DNA from: Rhodoferax ferrireducens
GTDB lineage: Bacteria > Pseudomonadota > Gammaproteobacteria > Burkholderiales > Burkholderiaceae_C
Assembly: GCF_003347515.1 (NCBI RefSeq)
Contig: NZ_QEII01000324.1
Location: 310,001 to 374,000, forward strand
Reading direction: 5' to 3'
DNA: 64,000 bases
Under the pieces are notes generated by a model. It did no database searches. It was not told where the DNA came from and worked only from the letters and a program-made list of their open reading frames with translations. Position numbers and translations under genes: made by a program. Below are positions 25,371 to 32,769 of this stretch, one piece after another (position 1 is the first letter of the stretch; each line of letters opens with the position of its first letter).

Positions 25371-25964
25371 ATGGCGATGGGACGTCCACGAGGATTCAAT
25401 GCAGAGGCGATGCTTGACAAGGTCGTCAATGTGTTCTGGCAACACGGTTATGAGGGCACGTCAATGGCAACCTTGACGACTGCCACCGGCCTCAACAAGC
25501 CCAGCTTGTATGCCGCTTTCGGCAGCAAGGAAGAATTATTCCGTTCCGCGCTCGAGCGCTACTGGCAACGCCAGGGGGAATTCACTGGGAAACTGCTGGA
25601 TGAACCCAACGCCCGCACCGGTGTGGAGCGAATGCTCCTGGCGCTTGTGGACAGTCAAACACAACCTGGGCTACCGCACGGCTGCCTGGCTGTTCACGGT
25701 GGCTTGGTGGGAAGCGCCGCCAGCGCCACTATCAGGGACGAACTGAAGGCGCGCCGGGCAGCGATACAAGCCATGGTGCGTGACCGACTGGCTCGGGCTC
25801 AGGCCGAAGGCGAGCTTGCCTCCAGCGTCGATGTCGCCGATTTGGCGCGCTACCTAACCATGGTGGGACAGGGCGCAGCCGTACAAGCCGCTGGTGGCGC
25901 AACCAGGGAGGAACTGCGTCGTGTTGTAAAAGTGGCGATGCGGGCTTGGCCAGAGGCTAACTGA
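25371..25964 (+). CDS. TetR/AcrR family transcriptional regulator
   Basis: A 197-residue regulator with an N-terminal helix-turn-helix (about residues 10-55: RGFNAEAMLDKVVNVFWQHGYEGTSMATLTTATGLNKPSLYAAFGSKEELF) and a ligand-binding C-terminal domain with HGCLAVHGGLVGSAASATIRDELKARR. This GCL(A/M)V-type C-terminus is common in TetR proteins that respond to small hydrophobic or electrophilic ligands. AAGAGGAG lies eight bases before the ATG. It is divergent from the FabF-like gene across 117 bases, its obvious target. Confidence 0.93.
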   Translation: MAMGRPRGFNAEAMLDKVVNVFWQHGYEGTSMATLTTATGLNKPSLYAAFGSKEELFRSALERYWQRQGEFTGKLLDEPNARTGVERMLLALVDSQTQPGLPHGCLAVHGGLVGSAASATIRDELKARRAAIQAMVRDRLARAQAEGELASSVDVADLARYLTMVGQGAAVQAAGGATREELRRVVKVAMRAWPEAN

Positions 25965-26005
25965 TCAACGCTGTTACGCATGTTAAATATGTCTCTATCC
26001 CTCAG

Positions 26006-26052
26006 CGGCCTCTGTATATAAGCGCTAGATGCTATTAAATTAATAGCATTTA
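26006..26052. repeat. Dispersed hairpin repeat, copy 4 (degenerate)
   Basis: GCGGCCTCTGTATATAAGCG is followed by ATGCTATTA (26029-26037) and TAATAGCAT (26041-26049), a perfect 9-base inverted repeat with a 3-base loop. It is shorter and more diverged than the others. It lies between the convergent TetR and IclR regulator genes, where it could act as a two-way terminator. Confidence 0.7.
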
Positions 26053-26065
26053 GGAGGCCGCCGCC

Positions 26066-26869
26066 TCAGATCAAATTGCGCATGGCCCGCGCCGTCTCCT
26101 GCAGCACCGGCAGCACGCGGGCCACGGCGTCTTCGCTGCTTTCGTGCCCCATGGGCATGGTGACATTGAGGGCGCCGACCAGGTCGCCGCGGCGGTCGAT
26201 CAGCGGCACGGCGATGCCGCGCATGCCCAGCTCCAGTTGCTGCTCTGACAGGGCCCAGCCCTGCGCGCGGATGCGCTCCAGCTCAATGCGCAGGCGCTCC
26301 TTGCTGGCGATGGTGTAAGAGGTATAGGCCTTGAGCGCCTGCGTGGCCAGCCACTGGTTGACCCAGGCCGGGTCGCTCAGCGCCAGCAGCAGCATCCCGG
26401 ACGCCGTGACCTGTGCCTGCACGCGCGCGCCGAGCACGTAGCCGGTGTTCATCGTGCGGTTGGGGCCGTTGCGGGCGATGTAGACGATGTCGTCGCCGTC
26501 CATCACGCTCACATAGGCAATCTCCTGCGTGCCCGCCGTGACGCGCTGCAAAAACGGCTGCACGATGCGCGGCAGCCGCGCCGATTCCAGATACGACTGC
26601 CCCAGCCGCAGCACGCGCGGCGTGAGCCAAAAGAGCTTGCCATCGGTGGCGACATAACCCAGGTGCTGCAGCGTCAGCAGGTAGCGGCGCGCGGCGGTAC
26701 GCGTCATGCCGCAACGCTCGCCGGCCTGGCTGGCGGTCATGCGCGGGTTGGCATCGTCAAACGCTTCGATAATGGACAGGCCTTTTTCCAGACCGGCAAT
26801 CCAGTCGCGCTTGTCCAGCACTGTGGCGGGGGGGGCGGAAGAAATGGTGGCTGAAGTGGTGCTTGCCAT
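26066..26869 (-). CDS. IclR-family transcriptional regulator of the adjacent catabolic cluster
   Basis: A 267-residue IclR/PcaR/PobR-type regulator: N-terminal winged helix (about residues 22-85: LEKGLSIIEAFDDANPRMTASQAGERCGMTRTAARRYLLTLQHLGYV) and C-terminal effector domain (about 100-265) with the family patterns YVSVMDGDDIVYIARNGPNRTMNTGYVLGARVQAQVTASGMLLLA and GMRGIAVPLIDRRGDLVGALNVTMP. PcaR, PcaU and PobR of this subgroup control protocatechuate and 4-hydroxybenzoate breakdown. It is divergent from the AroE-like gene across 156 bases that contain PcaR-like operator sequences, so I infer that it regulates the run 27026-35816. Confidence 0.93.
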   Translation of the reverse strand: MASTTSATISSAPPATVLDKRDWIAGLEKGLSIIEAFDDANPRMTASQAGERCGMTRTAARRYLLTLQHLGYVATDGKLFWLTPRVLRLGQSYLESARLPRIVQPFLQRVTAGTQEIAYVSVMDGDDIVYIARNGPNRTMNTGYVLGARVQAQVTASGMLLLALSDPAWVNQWLATQALKAYTSYTIASKERLRIELERIRAQGWALSEQQLELGMRGIAVPLIDRRGDLVGALNVTMPMGHESSEDAVARVLPVLQETARAMRNLI

Positions 26870-26924
26870 GGTGTCATTTTGGGTTGATCAGACGTCGTCC
26901 AGCTTGGTGGAAACCCTCAAAACA

Positions 26925-26959
26925 ATCGATAGTCGATCAGTTATGTGCGATTATCGATC
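26925..26959. promoter_or_regulatory. IclR/PcaR-type operator region
   Basis: GTGCGATTATCGATC (26945-26959) is, on the other strand, GATCGATAATCGCAC, close to the PcaR/PcaU box GTTCGATAATCGCAC as I remember it. A second related element ATCGATAGTCGATC (26925-26938) lies just upstream; both are imperfect palindromes built on CGAT. They sit between the divergent IclR and AroE-like starts (26869 and 27026). Confidence 0.65.
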
Positions 26960-27025
26960 TTTAGCCCGGAATTTTTCTTTCAAAAAATGTTGGGCATCGC
27001 TAAAGTTCGCCTCGAAATGCAAATT

Positions 27026-28012
27026 ATGAGCGATCACCGATCAAACTTCCCCATCACCGCGGCCATGGCGCCGTTCGTGACGGGCAGCACGGATGTTTAT
27101 CTGATTCTGGGCGACCCGGTGGCGCAGGTACTGGCGCCCCAGACCTTCAATCCGCTCTTTGCCAGCATGGGCATTGATGCCATCCTGGTGCCGGTTCAGG
27201 TGAGGCCGGAGCACCTCCTGGCCTTCGTCAAGACCGCATTTTTGGCCCCCAACATCAAAGGCCTGTGGCTGACCATTCCGCACAAGACGCCGGTGATGGC
27301 CGCGCTGGACCACTGCAGTGCGTTAGGGCGCATGGCCGGGGCGGTCAACGCCATCCGGCGCCGGGCCGACGGCACGCTGGAGGGCGGCTTGTTTGATGGG
27401 GAAGGTTTTGTGGCCGCGCTGGATTACTTCAACATCGCCTATGCGAACCAGCGCGTGCTGATCCTGGGGGCAGGCGGCGCTGCTGCGGCAATCGGTGCTT
27501 CACTGGCGCTCACCCGTGGTGCGGGTGCGGCCGCCGAAGTGGCGTTTTTTGACCCCGCGCCCGGTAAAGCGGCCGCAGTGGCGACCCGTATGGCGGCCGC
27601 CAGCAGCACGTTCGTCCACGCCGCAGGCACCAACGACCCGGCCGGATTTGACCTGGTGGTGAATGCGTCGCCGCTGGGCCTGAACTTGAGCGACCCGCTG
27701 CCGTGCGACGTGACCCGCCTCGAACCGCACGCGGCACTGATCGACATCGTGATGAAAAATCAGCCCACGCCCGTGGTGCGCGCGGCCCGTGCGCGTGGCC
27801 TCAATGCCCAGCCCGGTTTTGAGATGCTGATCCAGCAGACCCATTTGTACCTGGACTTTTTTGGCTTTGCCGAGGCCGCCCACAGCGTGCGCTCCGATGC
27901 CTCCTCTCTGCGCGCGCAAATCTATCCGGAAGTCCTGCAAGGCGAAATTCACCGTCCCGTGCCGCTCAGTCCCCCTTTTGTCAACGTACCCCTTGCTTCC
28001 CACAAACTTTAA
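27026..28012 (+). CDS. Shikimate/quinate dehydrogenase-like protein (divergent AroE paralogue)
   Basis: A 328-residue AroE-superfamily protein: substrate domain (about residues 15-120) with YLILGDPVAQVLAPQTFNPLF, IPHKTPVM (catalytic Lys), AGAVNAI (substrate Asn) and GGLFDGEGF (catalytic Asp), then an NAD(P) domain (VLILGAGGAAAAIGASLAL) and GFEMLIQQT. The Lys/Asp pair is kept, but the usual SxSP carboxylate-binding serines are replaced (AQVLAP), so the substrate may differ from shikimate. It is the first gene of the cluster, divergent from the IclR regulator, with the ABC importer 20 bases downstream. The C-terminal 40 residues extend beyond normal AroE. ATG at 27026 is chosen; 27017 is an alternative; neither has a good ribosome-binding site. 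Confidence 0.85.
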   Translation: MSDHRSNFPITAAMAPFVTGSTDVYLILGDPVAQVLAPQTFNPLFASMGIDAILVPVQVRPEHLLAFVKTAFLAPNIKGLWLTIPHKTPVMAALDHCSALGRMAGAVNAIRRRADGTLEGGLFDGEGFVAALDYFNIAYANQRVLILGAGGAAAAIGASLALTRGAGAAAEVAFFDPAPGKAAAVATRMAAASSTFVHAAGTNDPAGFDLVVNASPLGLNLSDPLPCDVTRLEPHAALIDIVMKNQPTPVVRAARARGLNAQPGFEMLIQQTHLYLDFFGFAEAAHSVRSDASSLRAQIYPEVLQGEIHRPVPLSPPFVNVPLASHKL

Positions 28013-28032
28013 CCACCCGAGGAGACACTCTC

Positions 28033-29169
28033 ATGCAAAAACGATTTGCTCTTAAATTAATAGCTACTTGCGCAATATTGACGGGGGCTGCAGCCTCTTT
28101 TGGCCAAGATGTCATCAAAATCGCCAATATCGTGGAGCTCTCCGGTGGCGGCGCCTCGGCCGGCACCAACTTCAAGAATGGCGTGGAACTGGCGGTCAAG
28201 GAGATCAATGCGGCCGGTGGCGTGCTGGGCAAGAAGATCCAGACCGCCACATCCGACACCCAGACCAACCCGGGCGTGGCCAAGGGCCTGACGCAAAAAG
28301 CGGTGGACGACGAGGTGTTCGCCATCTTTGGCCCGGTGTTCTCCGGCTCCATCATGGTCAGCATGGCCGAGAGCCGCAAGGCCGAGGTCCCCAACTTCAC
28401 CGGCGGCGAAGCGGCGTCCATCACGGCCCAGGGCAACCCCTATGTGTTTCGCACCAGCTTCGGCCAGTCCACCAGCTTTCCCAAGGTGGCGCGCTACATC
28501 ACGGGCAAGGCCAAGACGCTGGCGGTGATTTATGTGAACAACGACTTTGGCAAGGGCGGCCGCGACGCCATCACCAAGCTGCTCGAAGGCAGCCCGACCA
28601 AAATCGTGGCGGACATCTCGACCGATGCGGGTCAGGTCGACTTCTCGGCGGCCGTGCTCAAGGCCAAGCAAAGTAATGCGGATGCCTTGTTCGTCTACAC
28701 CAATGAAGAAGAGTCCGCCCGCGCCTTGCGCGAGTTGCGCAAGCAGGGTTGGACCAAGCCCATCATCGGCGAGACCACGCTGACGGGCCAAAAAGTGATC
28801 GAACTGGCCGGTGACGCCGCCAACGGCGCCGTGGCGCACGTCGGCTTGACAGTTGATGCACCGCAGTTCAAGAGCTTCAGCACCAAGTTCCAGCAAGAGT
28901 ACAAATACCTGTCCGACCACAACGGCATCAAGGGCTACACCGGCGTCTACATCCTGAAGGCTGCCATCGAGAAGGCCGGCAAGCTGGACCGCAAGGCAGT
29001 GGCCGCCGCGCTGAAGAATGCCAGTTTCAGCGTCAAGCAGAACCCCGGCTTGCTGCTGGACGTGGCGTTCGACGACAAGGGCGACATGGACCGCGAGAGC
29101 TTCATGGTGGAAGTCAAGAACGGACATCAGGTGGTGGTGGAAACCTTGCCGGCCCTGGGCAAAAAGTAA
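28033..29169 (+). CDS. ABC transporter substrate-binding protein (HAAT/LivK type)
   Basis: A 378-residue periplasmic binding protein, type-1 fold, of the branched-chain amino acid/aromatic-acid (HAAT) class. The mature part begins QDVIKIANIVELSGGGASAGTNFKNGVELAVKEINAAGGVLGKKI and continues with FAIFGPVFSGSIMVSMAESRKAEVPNFTGGEAAS, typical of this fold. The signal peptide MQKRFALKLIATCAILTG with cleavage near SFGQ is mostly encoded by dispersed repeat copy 5 (residues 5-21). In context it should capture the substrate of the pathway, perhaps a hydroaromatic acid. GAGGAGAC lies about eight bases before the ATG. A REP-like hairpin region separates it from the permease genes. Confidence 0.93.
   Translation: MQKRFALKLIATCAILTGAAASFGQDVIKIANIVELSGGGASAGTNFKNGVELAVKEINAAGGVLGKKIQTATSDTQTNPGVAKGLTQKAVDDEVFAIFGPVFSGSIMVSMAESRKAEVPNFTGGEAASITAQGNPYVFRTSFGQSTSFPKVARYITGKAKTLAVIYVNNDFGKGGRDAITKLLEGSPTKIVADISTDAGQVDFSAAVLKAKQSNADALFVYTNEEESARALRELRKQGWTKPIIGETTLTGQKVIELAGDAANGAVAHVGLTVDAPQFKSFSTKFQQEYKYLSDHNGIKGYTGVYILKAAIEKAGKLDRKAVAAALKNASFSVKQNPGLLLDVAFDDKGDMDRESFMVEVKNGHQVVVETLPALGKK
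28047..28095 (-). repeat. Dispersed hairpin repeat, copy 5, inside a signal-peptide coding region
   Basis: Read on the minus strand this is GGCTGCAGCCCCCGTCAAT, then ATTGCGCAAGTAGC and TATTAATTTAAGAGCA, matching the family consensus along its whole length; by hand alignment about 40 of 50 positions agree with copy 3. It covers codons 5-21 of the ABC binding protein, the hydrophobic core of its signal peptide. Confidence 0.8.
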
Positions 29170-29175
29170 GCGTTC

Positions 29176-29248
29176 TTCGGTCGGGCTGAGCTTGTCGGTT
29201 CGCCCTTTGTTTTGACATCAGTGCGCCCCTCGACAGGCTCGGGCGCAC
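29176..29248. repeat. REP-like intercistronic hairpins
   Basis: CTTCGGTCGGGCTGAGCTTG (29176-29195) followed by TCGGTTCGCCC resembles a widespread proteobacterial repeat (GGGCTGAGCTTGTCGAA type). A second element has the perfect stem GTGCGCCC (29221-29228) / GGGCGCAC (29241-29248) around CTCGACAGGCTC. They sit between the binding-protein and permease genes and could stabilise the upstream transcript or cut readthrough. Confidence 0.65.
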
Positions 29249-29260
29249 GCAGGGGTTCTC

Positions 29261-30136
29261 ATGACCGATTTTCTTCAACTGTTCTTCAGCGGCCTGGCCA
29301 CCGGCGCCATCTACGGACTGGCGGCGTTGGGCTTCACGCTCTTGTGGCAGGCCAGCGGCACGATCAACTTCGCGCAGGGCGAGTTCGTCATGCTGCCGGC
29401 CTTCATGATGCTGGGCTTTTTGTCGCTCGGCGCGCCGCTGGCGGTAAGCTTTGTTTTCTCGGTGGTGCTGGCCGTGGTCGTGCTGGGCTGGGTCTTCAAG
29501 CGCGGCATTGTCGACCCGCTGTTCAAGTACGGCATGATGCCGATCGTGGTCGCCACCATCGGCCTGTCGATCGCCATGCGCAACGGCGTGCGTGCCGGCT
29601 ACAGCGCCGAAGCGCACCCGTTCCCCAGCCTGTTCGCCGACAAGCTCTACACCATCGCCGGCGTCACCATCACCTTGTCCGACATCGGCACCTTTGTCGT
29701 GGCGCTGGCACTGGTGCTGGCGACGCAGGCCTTCATCACCAAGACCGTGACCGGCCGCGCCATGCAGGCAGTGGCGCAAAACACCGAGAGCGCCTCGGTG
29801 CTGGGCATCAACGTGCCGCGCATGATCTTCTACGCCTTTGCCATCAATGCCGTGCTGGCGGTCGCCGCCGCCTTGCTGGTGACGCCGACCTACCTGGCCA
29901 AGTTCGACATGGGCGAGTCGCTCGGCACCAAGGCCTTTTTCGCCGCCATCATCGGCGGCTTCAACAACTCGCGCGGTGCGCTGCTGGGCGGCCTGATCGT
30001 GGGCGTGTGCGAGAACCTGGCCGCCGCCTACATCTCGCCGGCCTACAAGGACGCGGTGGCGCTGGTGATCTTCATGGTCGTGATCCTGTTCAAGCCGCAA
30101 GGGCTGCTGGGCAAAAAAGAGGAACGCAAGGTCTGA
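29261..30136 (+). CDS. ABC transporter permease, LivH type
   Basis: A 291-residue inner-membrane permease of the LivH family with about eight helices: FFSGLATGAIYGLAALGFTLLWQASGTINFAQGEFVMLPAFM is the classic LivH start, and SLGTKAFFAAIIGGFNNSRGALLGGLIVGVCENLAA contains the conserved cytoplasmic loop that contacts the ATPase. It partners LivM, LivG and LivF encoded directly downstream. CAGGGGTT precedes the ATG. The C-terminus LGKKEERKV is typical. Confidence 0.95.
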   Translation: MTDFLQLFFSGLATGAIYGLAALGFTLLWQASGTINFAQGEFVMLPAFMMLGFLSLGAPLAVSFVFSVVLAVVVLGWVFKRGIVDPLFKYGMMPIVVATIGLSIAMRNGVRAGYSAEAHPFPSLFADKLYTIAGVTITLSDIGTFVVALALVLATQAFITKTVTGRAMQAVAQNTESASVLGINVPRMIFYAFAINAVLAVAAALLVTPTYLAKFDMGESLGTKAFFAAIIGGFNNSRGALLGGLIVGVCENLAAAYISPAYKDAVALVIFMVVILFKPQGLLGKKEERKV

Positions 30137-30166
30137 GCGGCACGCTCACCTGTTGAGGACATCATC

Positions 30167-31186
30167 ATGAAAAAACTCCCTCTCATTTCCATGGCGGTCT
30201 GCGCCATCCTGCTGCTGGCTGCACCGCAATTCATGAAGAATTACGGCATCTACCTGCTGACCTACTGGCTGGTCTTCATCATCGCCACCATGGGCCTGAA
30301 CCTGACCGTCGGCTATGCCGGGCAGAAGTCGCTCGGCCATGCCGCTTTCTTCGGCATCGGCGCCTACACCGTGGCGATCCTGATGAAAGCCGGCTTCAGC
30401 TTCTGGCTCGGCTTGCCGGCGGCGGCGGCCATCTGCTTCATCGTGGGCATCATCCTGGGCTTTCCGGCGCTACGTGTGCAGACCATTTACCTGGCCTTCG
30501 CCACCCTGGGTTTCAACACCGCGATCTGGCTGGTGATGCGCAACGAGGAGTGGCTGACCGGTGGCACTTTCGGCATCAACAACATTGCCCGCCCGAGCCT
30601 CCTGGGCCTGTCGCTGGACGGCAACCTGGCCTATTACTACTTCACGCTCGGCGTCTCCGTGCTGATGGCGGCCGTGCTGTGGGGCTTGTTGCGCAGTCCC
30701 TGGGGCAAGGCTTTTACCGCCTTGCGCGACAACCCGATCCGGGCCGAGAGCCTGGGCGTGGACATCCAGAGTTACACCTTGCTGAGCTTTGCCATCGGCG
30801 CGGCCTATGCCGGCGTGGCCGGCGCGCTGTTTGCGTCGCTGGTGCAGTTCATTGAGCCGGCGCCGTTTGCGGTCGGTGCTTCCATCATGATGTACCTGAT
30901 GGTGGTGGTCGGTGGTCCCGGCTACTTCCTGGGTCCCGTGCTGGGCGCGGCGGTCGGCGTGATCCTGCCCGAATGGCTGCGTTTTGCCCAGGCCTGGTAC
31001 CTGTTTGTCTTTGGTGCCGCCGTCGTGCTCTTGATGATCTGGCTGCCCGATGGGCTGCTCAGCATCCCGGACCGGCTCAAGGCCCGCAAGCAGGCCAAAC
31101 TCGACTCCGCCAGCCGCGCCGCTGCGGCCCAAACCGCGGCACATGCGGCATCCACCGCCGCCGCCAACCTGGGAGCCCGGTCATGA
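30167..31186 (+). CDS. ABC transporter permease, LivM type
   Basis: A 339-residue permease with ten or so helices: FIIATMGLNLTVGYAGQKSLGHAAFFGIGAYTVAILM, LGFPALRVQTIYLAFATLGFNTAIWLVMRNEEWLTGGTFGINNIARPSL and GKAFTALRDNPIRAESLGVDIQSYTLLSFAIGAAYAGVAGALFASL are hallmark LivM segments. The C-terminal 40 residues are Ala-rich and cytosolic. Its TGA overlaps the ATG of the LivG gene (ATGA). It forms the heterodimeric channel with LivH. Confidence 0.95.
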   Translation: MKKLPLISMAVCAILLLAAPQFMKNYGIYLLTYWLVFIIATMGLNLTVGYAGQKSLGHAAFFGIGAYTVAILMKAGFSFWLGLPAAAAICFIVGIILGFPALRVQTIYLAFATLGFNTAIWLVMRNEEWLTGGTFGINNIARPSLLGLSLDGNLAYYYFTLGVSVLMAAVLWGLLRSPWGKAFTALRDNPIRAESLGVDIQSYTLLSFAIGAAYAGVAGALFASLVQFIEPAPFAVGASIMMYLMVVVGGPGYFLGPVLGAAVGVILPEWLRFAQAWYLFVFGAAVVLLMIWLPDGLLSIPDRLKARKQAKLDSASRAAAAQTAAHAASTAAANLGARS

Positions 31187-31971
31187 GCCGTCCACATCAC
31201 CACGAGCGGCCGGCTGGTCAGCCACTGCTGCAGGTCACCGGCCTGAAAAAAGCCTATGGCGCCATCCAGGCGGTGGGCGGCGTCAGCTTCTCGGTGCAAC
31301 CGGGCGAAATCTTCGGCGTGATCGGCCCGAATGGCTCCGGCAAGACCACCTTGTTCAACTCCATGCTCGGTCAGATCGCCCCGGACGCCGGCAAGATCGA
31401 ACTCAATGGCGAAGACGTGACTTCGCTGGGACCGCTGGAGCTGAACCGCCGCGGCGTCGGGCGCACCTTCCAGACGCTGCAGGTGTTTGGCAAGATGACG
31501 GTGCGCGACAACCTGATCGTCGCCGCGCAAGAACACCAAGGCACCATGTTCAGCCGCATGTTCGCACCCGGCGACTCCGGCCTGGGCGGCAAGGCCGATG
31601 CGCTGATCGAGCAGTTCCGCATCCGCCATGTCGCGGACAAGAAAGCCGGTGAACTGTCCTACGGTCAGCAAAAACTGGTCGACATCGCCATGGCCTTCAT
31701 GAGTCAGCCCGATCTGGTGCTGCTCGATGAGCCCTGTGCCGGTGTCAATCCGAGTCTGGTCGGCGGCATCAGCACGCTGCTCAAGGAGTTGAATCGCAAC
31801 CCGAAGGTCGGCAAACAGAGCTCCTTCGTGGTGATCGAGCACAACATGGACTTCGTGATGGACCTGTGCCACCGCATCATGGTGATGGTGGAGGGCCAGG
31901 TGATGGCCATCGGTACACCGGCGGAAATCCGCGCCAACAAACAAGTCTTGGACGCCTACCTGGGAAGTTAA
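31183..31971 (+). CDS. ABC transporter ATP-binding protein, LivG type
   Basis: A 262-residue ATPase with Walker A GPNGSGKTT (about residue 50), Q-loop, signature ELSYGQQKLVDIAMAFMSQPDLVLLDEPCAGVNPSLV (LSYGQQ, Walker B LLLDEP-like) and H-loop IEHNMDFV. The GVGRTFQTLQVF and EHNMDFVMDLCHRIMVMVEGQVMAIGTPAEIR stretches are characteristic of LivG. It overlaps LivM by four bases and is followed by LivF after three bases. Confidence 0.95.
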   Translation: MSRPHHHERPAGQPLLQVTGLKKAYGAIQAVGGVSFSVQPGEIFGVIGPNGSGKTTLFNSMLGQIAPDAGKIELNGEDVTSLGPLELNRRGVGRTFQTLQVFGKMTVRDNLIVAAQEHQGTMFSRMFAPGDSGLGGKADALIEQFRIRHVADKKAGELSYGQQKLVDIAMAFMSQPDLVLLDEPCAGVNPSLVGGISTLLKELNRNPKVGKQSSFVVIEHNMDFVMDLCHRIMVMVEGQVMAIGTPAEIRANKQVLDAYLGS

Positions 31972-31974
31972 GCC

Positions 31975-32739
31975 ATGAACCAAACCAAAACTGCAGATAC
32001 CTGCATTGAATTCATTGACGTGGTGGCCGGGTACAAGGATTTCATGATCCTGAACAACCTGTCGTTCAAGGCCAAACGCGGCACCATCACCTTGCTGCTC
32101 GGGCCCAACGGTGCCGGCAAATCGACGGTGCTGAAAACCCTGTTCGGCCTGCTCAAGCCGCGCCAGGGCAAGATCCTGCTCGATGGCCAACTGGTCAACG
32201 GCGCCAGCCAGAAAGAGCTGCTGGCCCAGGGCATTGCCTTTGTGCCGCAGGGGCGCAACCTGTTCGGGCAGCTCACCGTGTACCAGAACCTGGAGCTGGG
32301 CGGCATCACCTTGGGCATGAAGACCACGCACGAGCGCATCCCGGAAGTGCTGGAGTTCTTCCCGCGCGTCAAGGAGCGCATGAACTCGATGGCCTCGGCC
32401 CTGTCCGGCGGCGAACAAAAGCAGCTGGAGATCGGCCGCGCCCTGTTGCTGCGCCCCAAGGTGCTGCTGATCGACGAACCCTCCATCGGCCTGAGCCCGC
32501 TGGTGGTGCAGGATGTGTTCCGGCTGCTGCGCAAGCTGGCCGACCAGGGCACGACTGTGCTGATGGTGGAACAGAACGTCAAGAGCGCGCTGCATATTTC
32601 GGATGAAGCGATCGCGCTGGAGTCGGGCCGCCTGGTGCTGCAGAAGCCGGCCGCCGAGTTGCTGGCCGATCCGAATATCGAGCGGCTGTTCCTCGGGGGC
32701 GCGCATGCGGCGCCGGCAGCGGCCGCTGCACCGGCCTGA
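31975..32739 (+). CDS. ABC transporter ATP-binding protein, LivF type
   Basis: A 254-residue ATPase with Walker A GPNGAGKST, the LivF-type GIAFVPQGRNLFGQLTVYQNLELGG, signature LSGGEQKQLEIGRALLLRPKVLLIDEPSIGLSPLVVQDVF and H-loop VEQNVKSAL. The C-terminus is alanine-rich (AHAAPAAAAAPA). It completes the importer (binding protein, two permeases, two ATPases). It is separated by 30 bases from the HPPD-like gene, so transport and catabolism appear to be one operon. Confidence 0.95.
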   Translation: MNQTKTADTCIEFIDVVAGYKDFMILNNLSFKAKRGTITLLLGPNGAGKSTVLKTLFGLLKPRQGKILLDGQLVNGASQKELLAQGIAFVPQGRNLFGQLTVYQNLELGGITLGMKTTHERIPEVLEFFPRVKERMNSMASALSGGEQKQLEIGRALLLRPKVLLIDEPSIGLSPLVVQDVFRLLRKLADQGTTVLMVEQNVKSALHISDEAIALESGRLVLQKPAAELLADPNIERLFLGGAHAAPAAAAAPA

Positions 32740-32769
32740 AGCATGTCAAACAAACAGGGAGACAAGACC

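Noticed and set aside
30922..32706. A 594-codon minus-strand frame across the LivM, LivG and LivF genes
   Set aside because: Shadow of three well-supported ABC genes; no domain pattern or ribosome-binding site.
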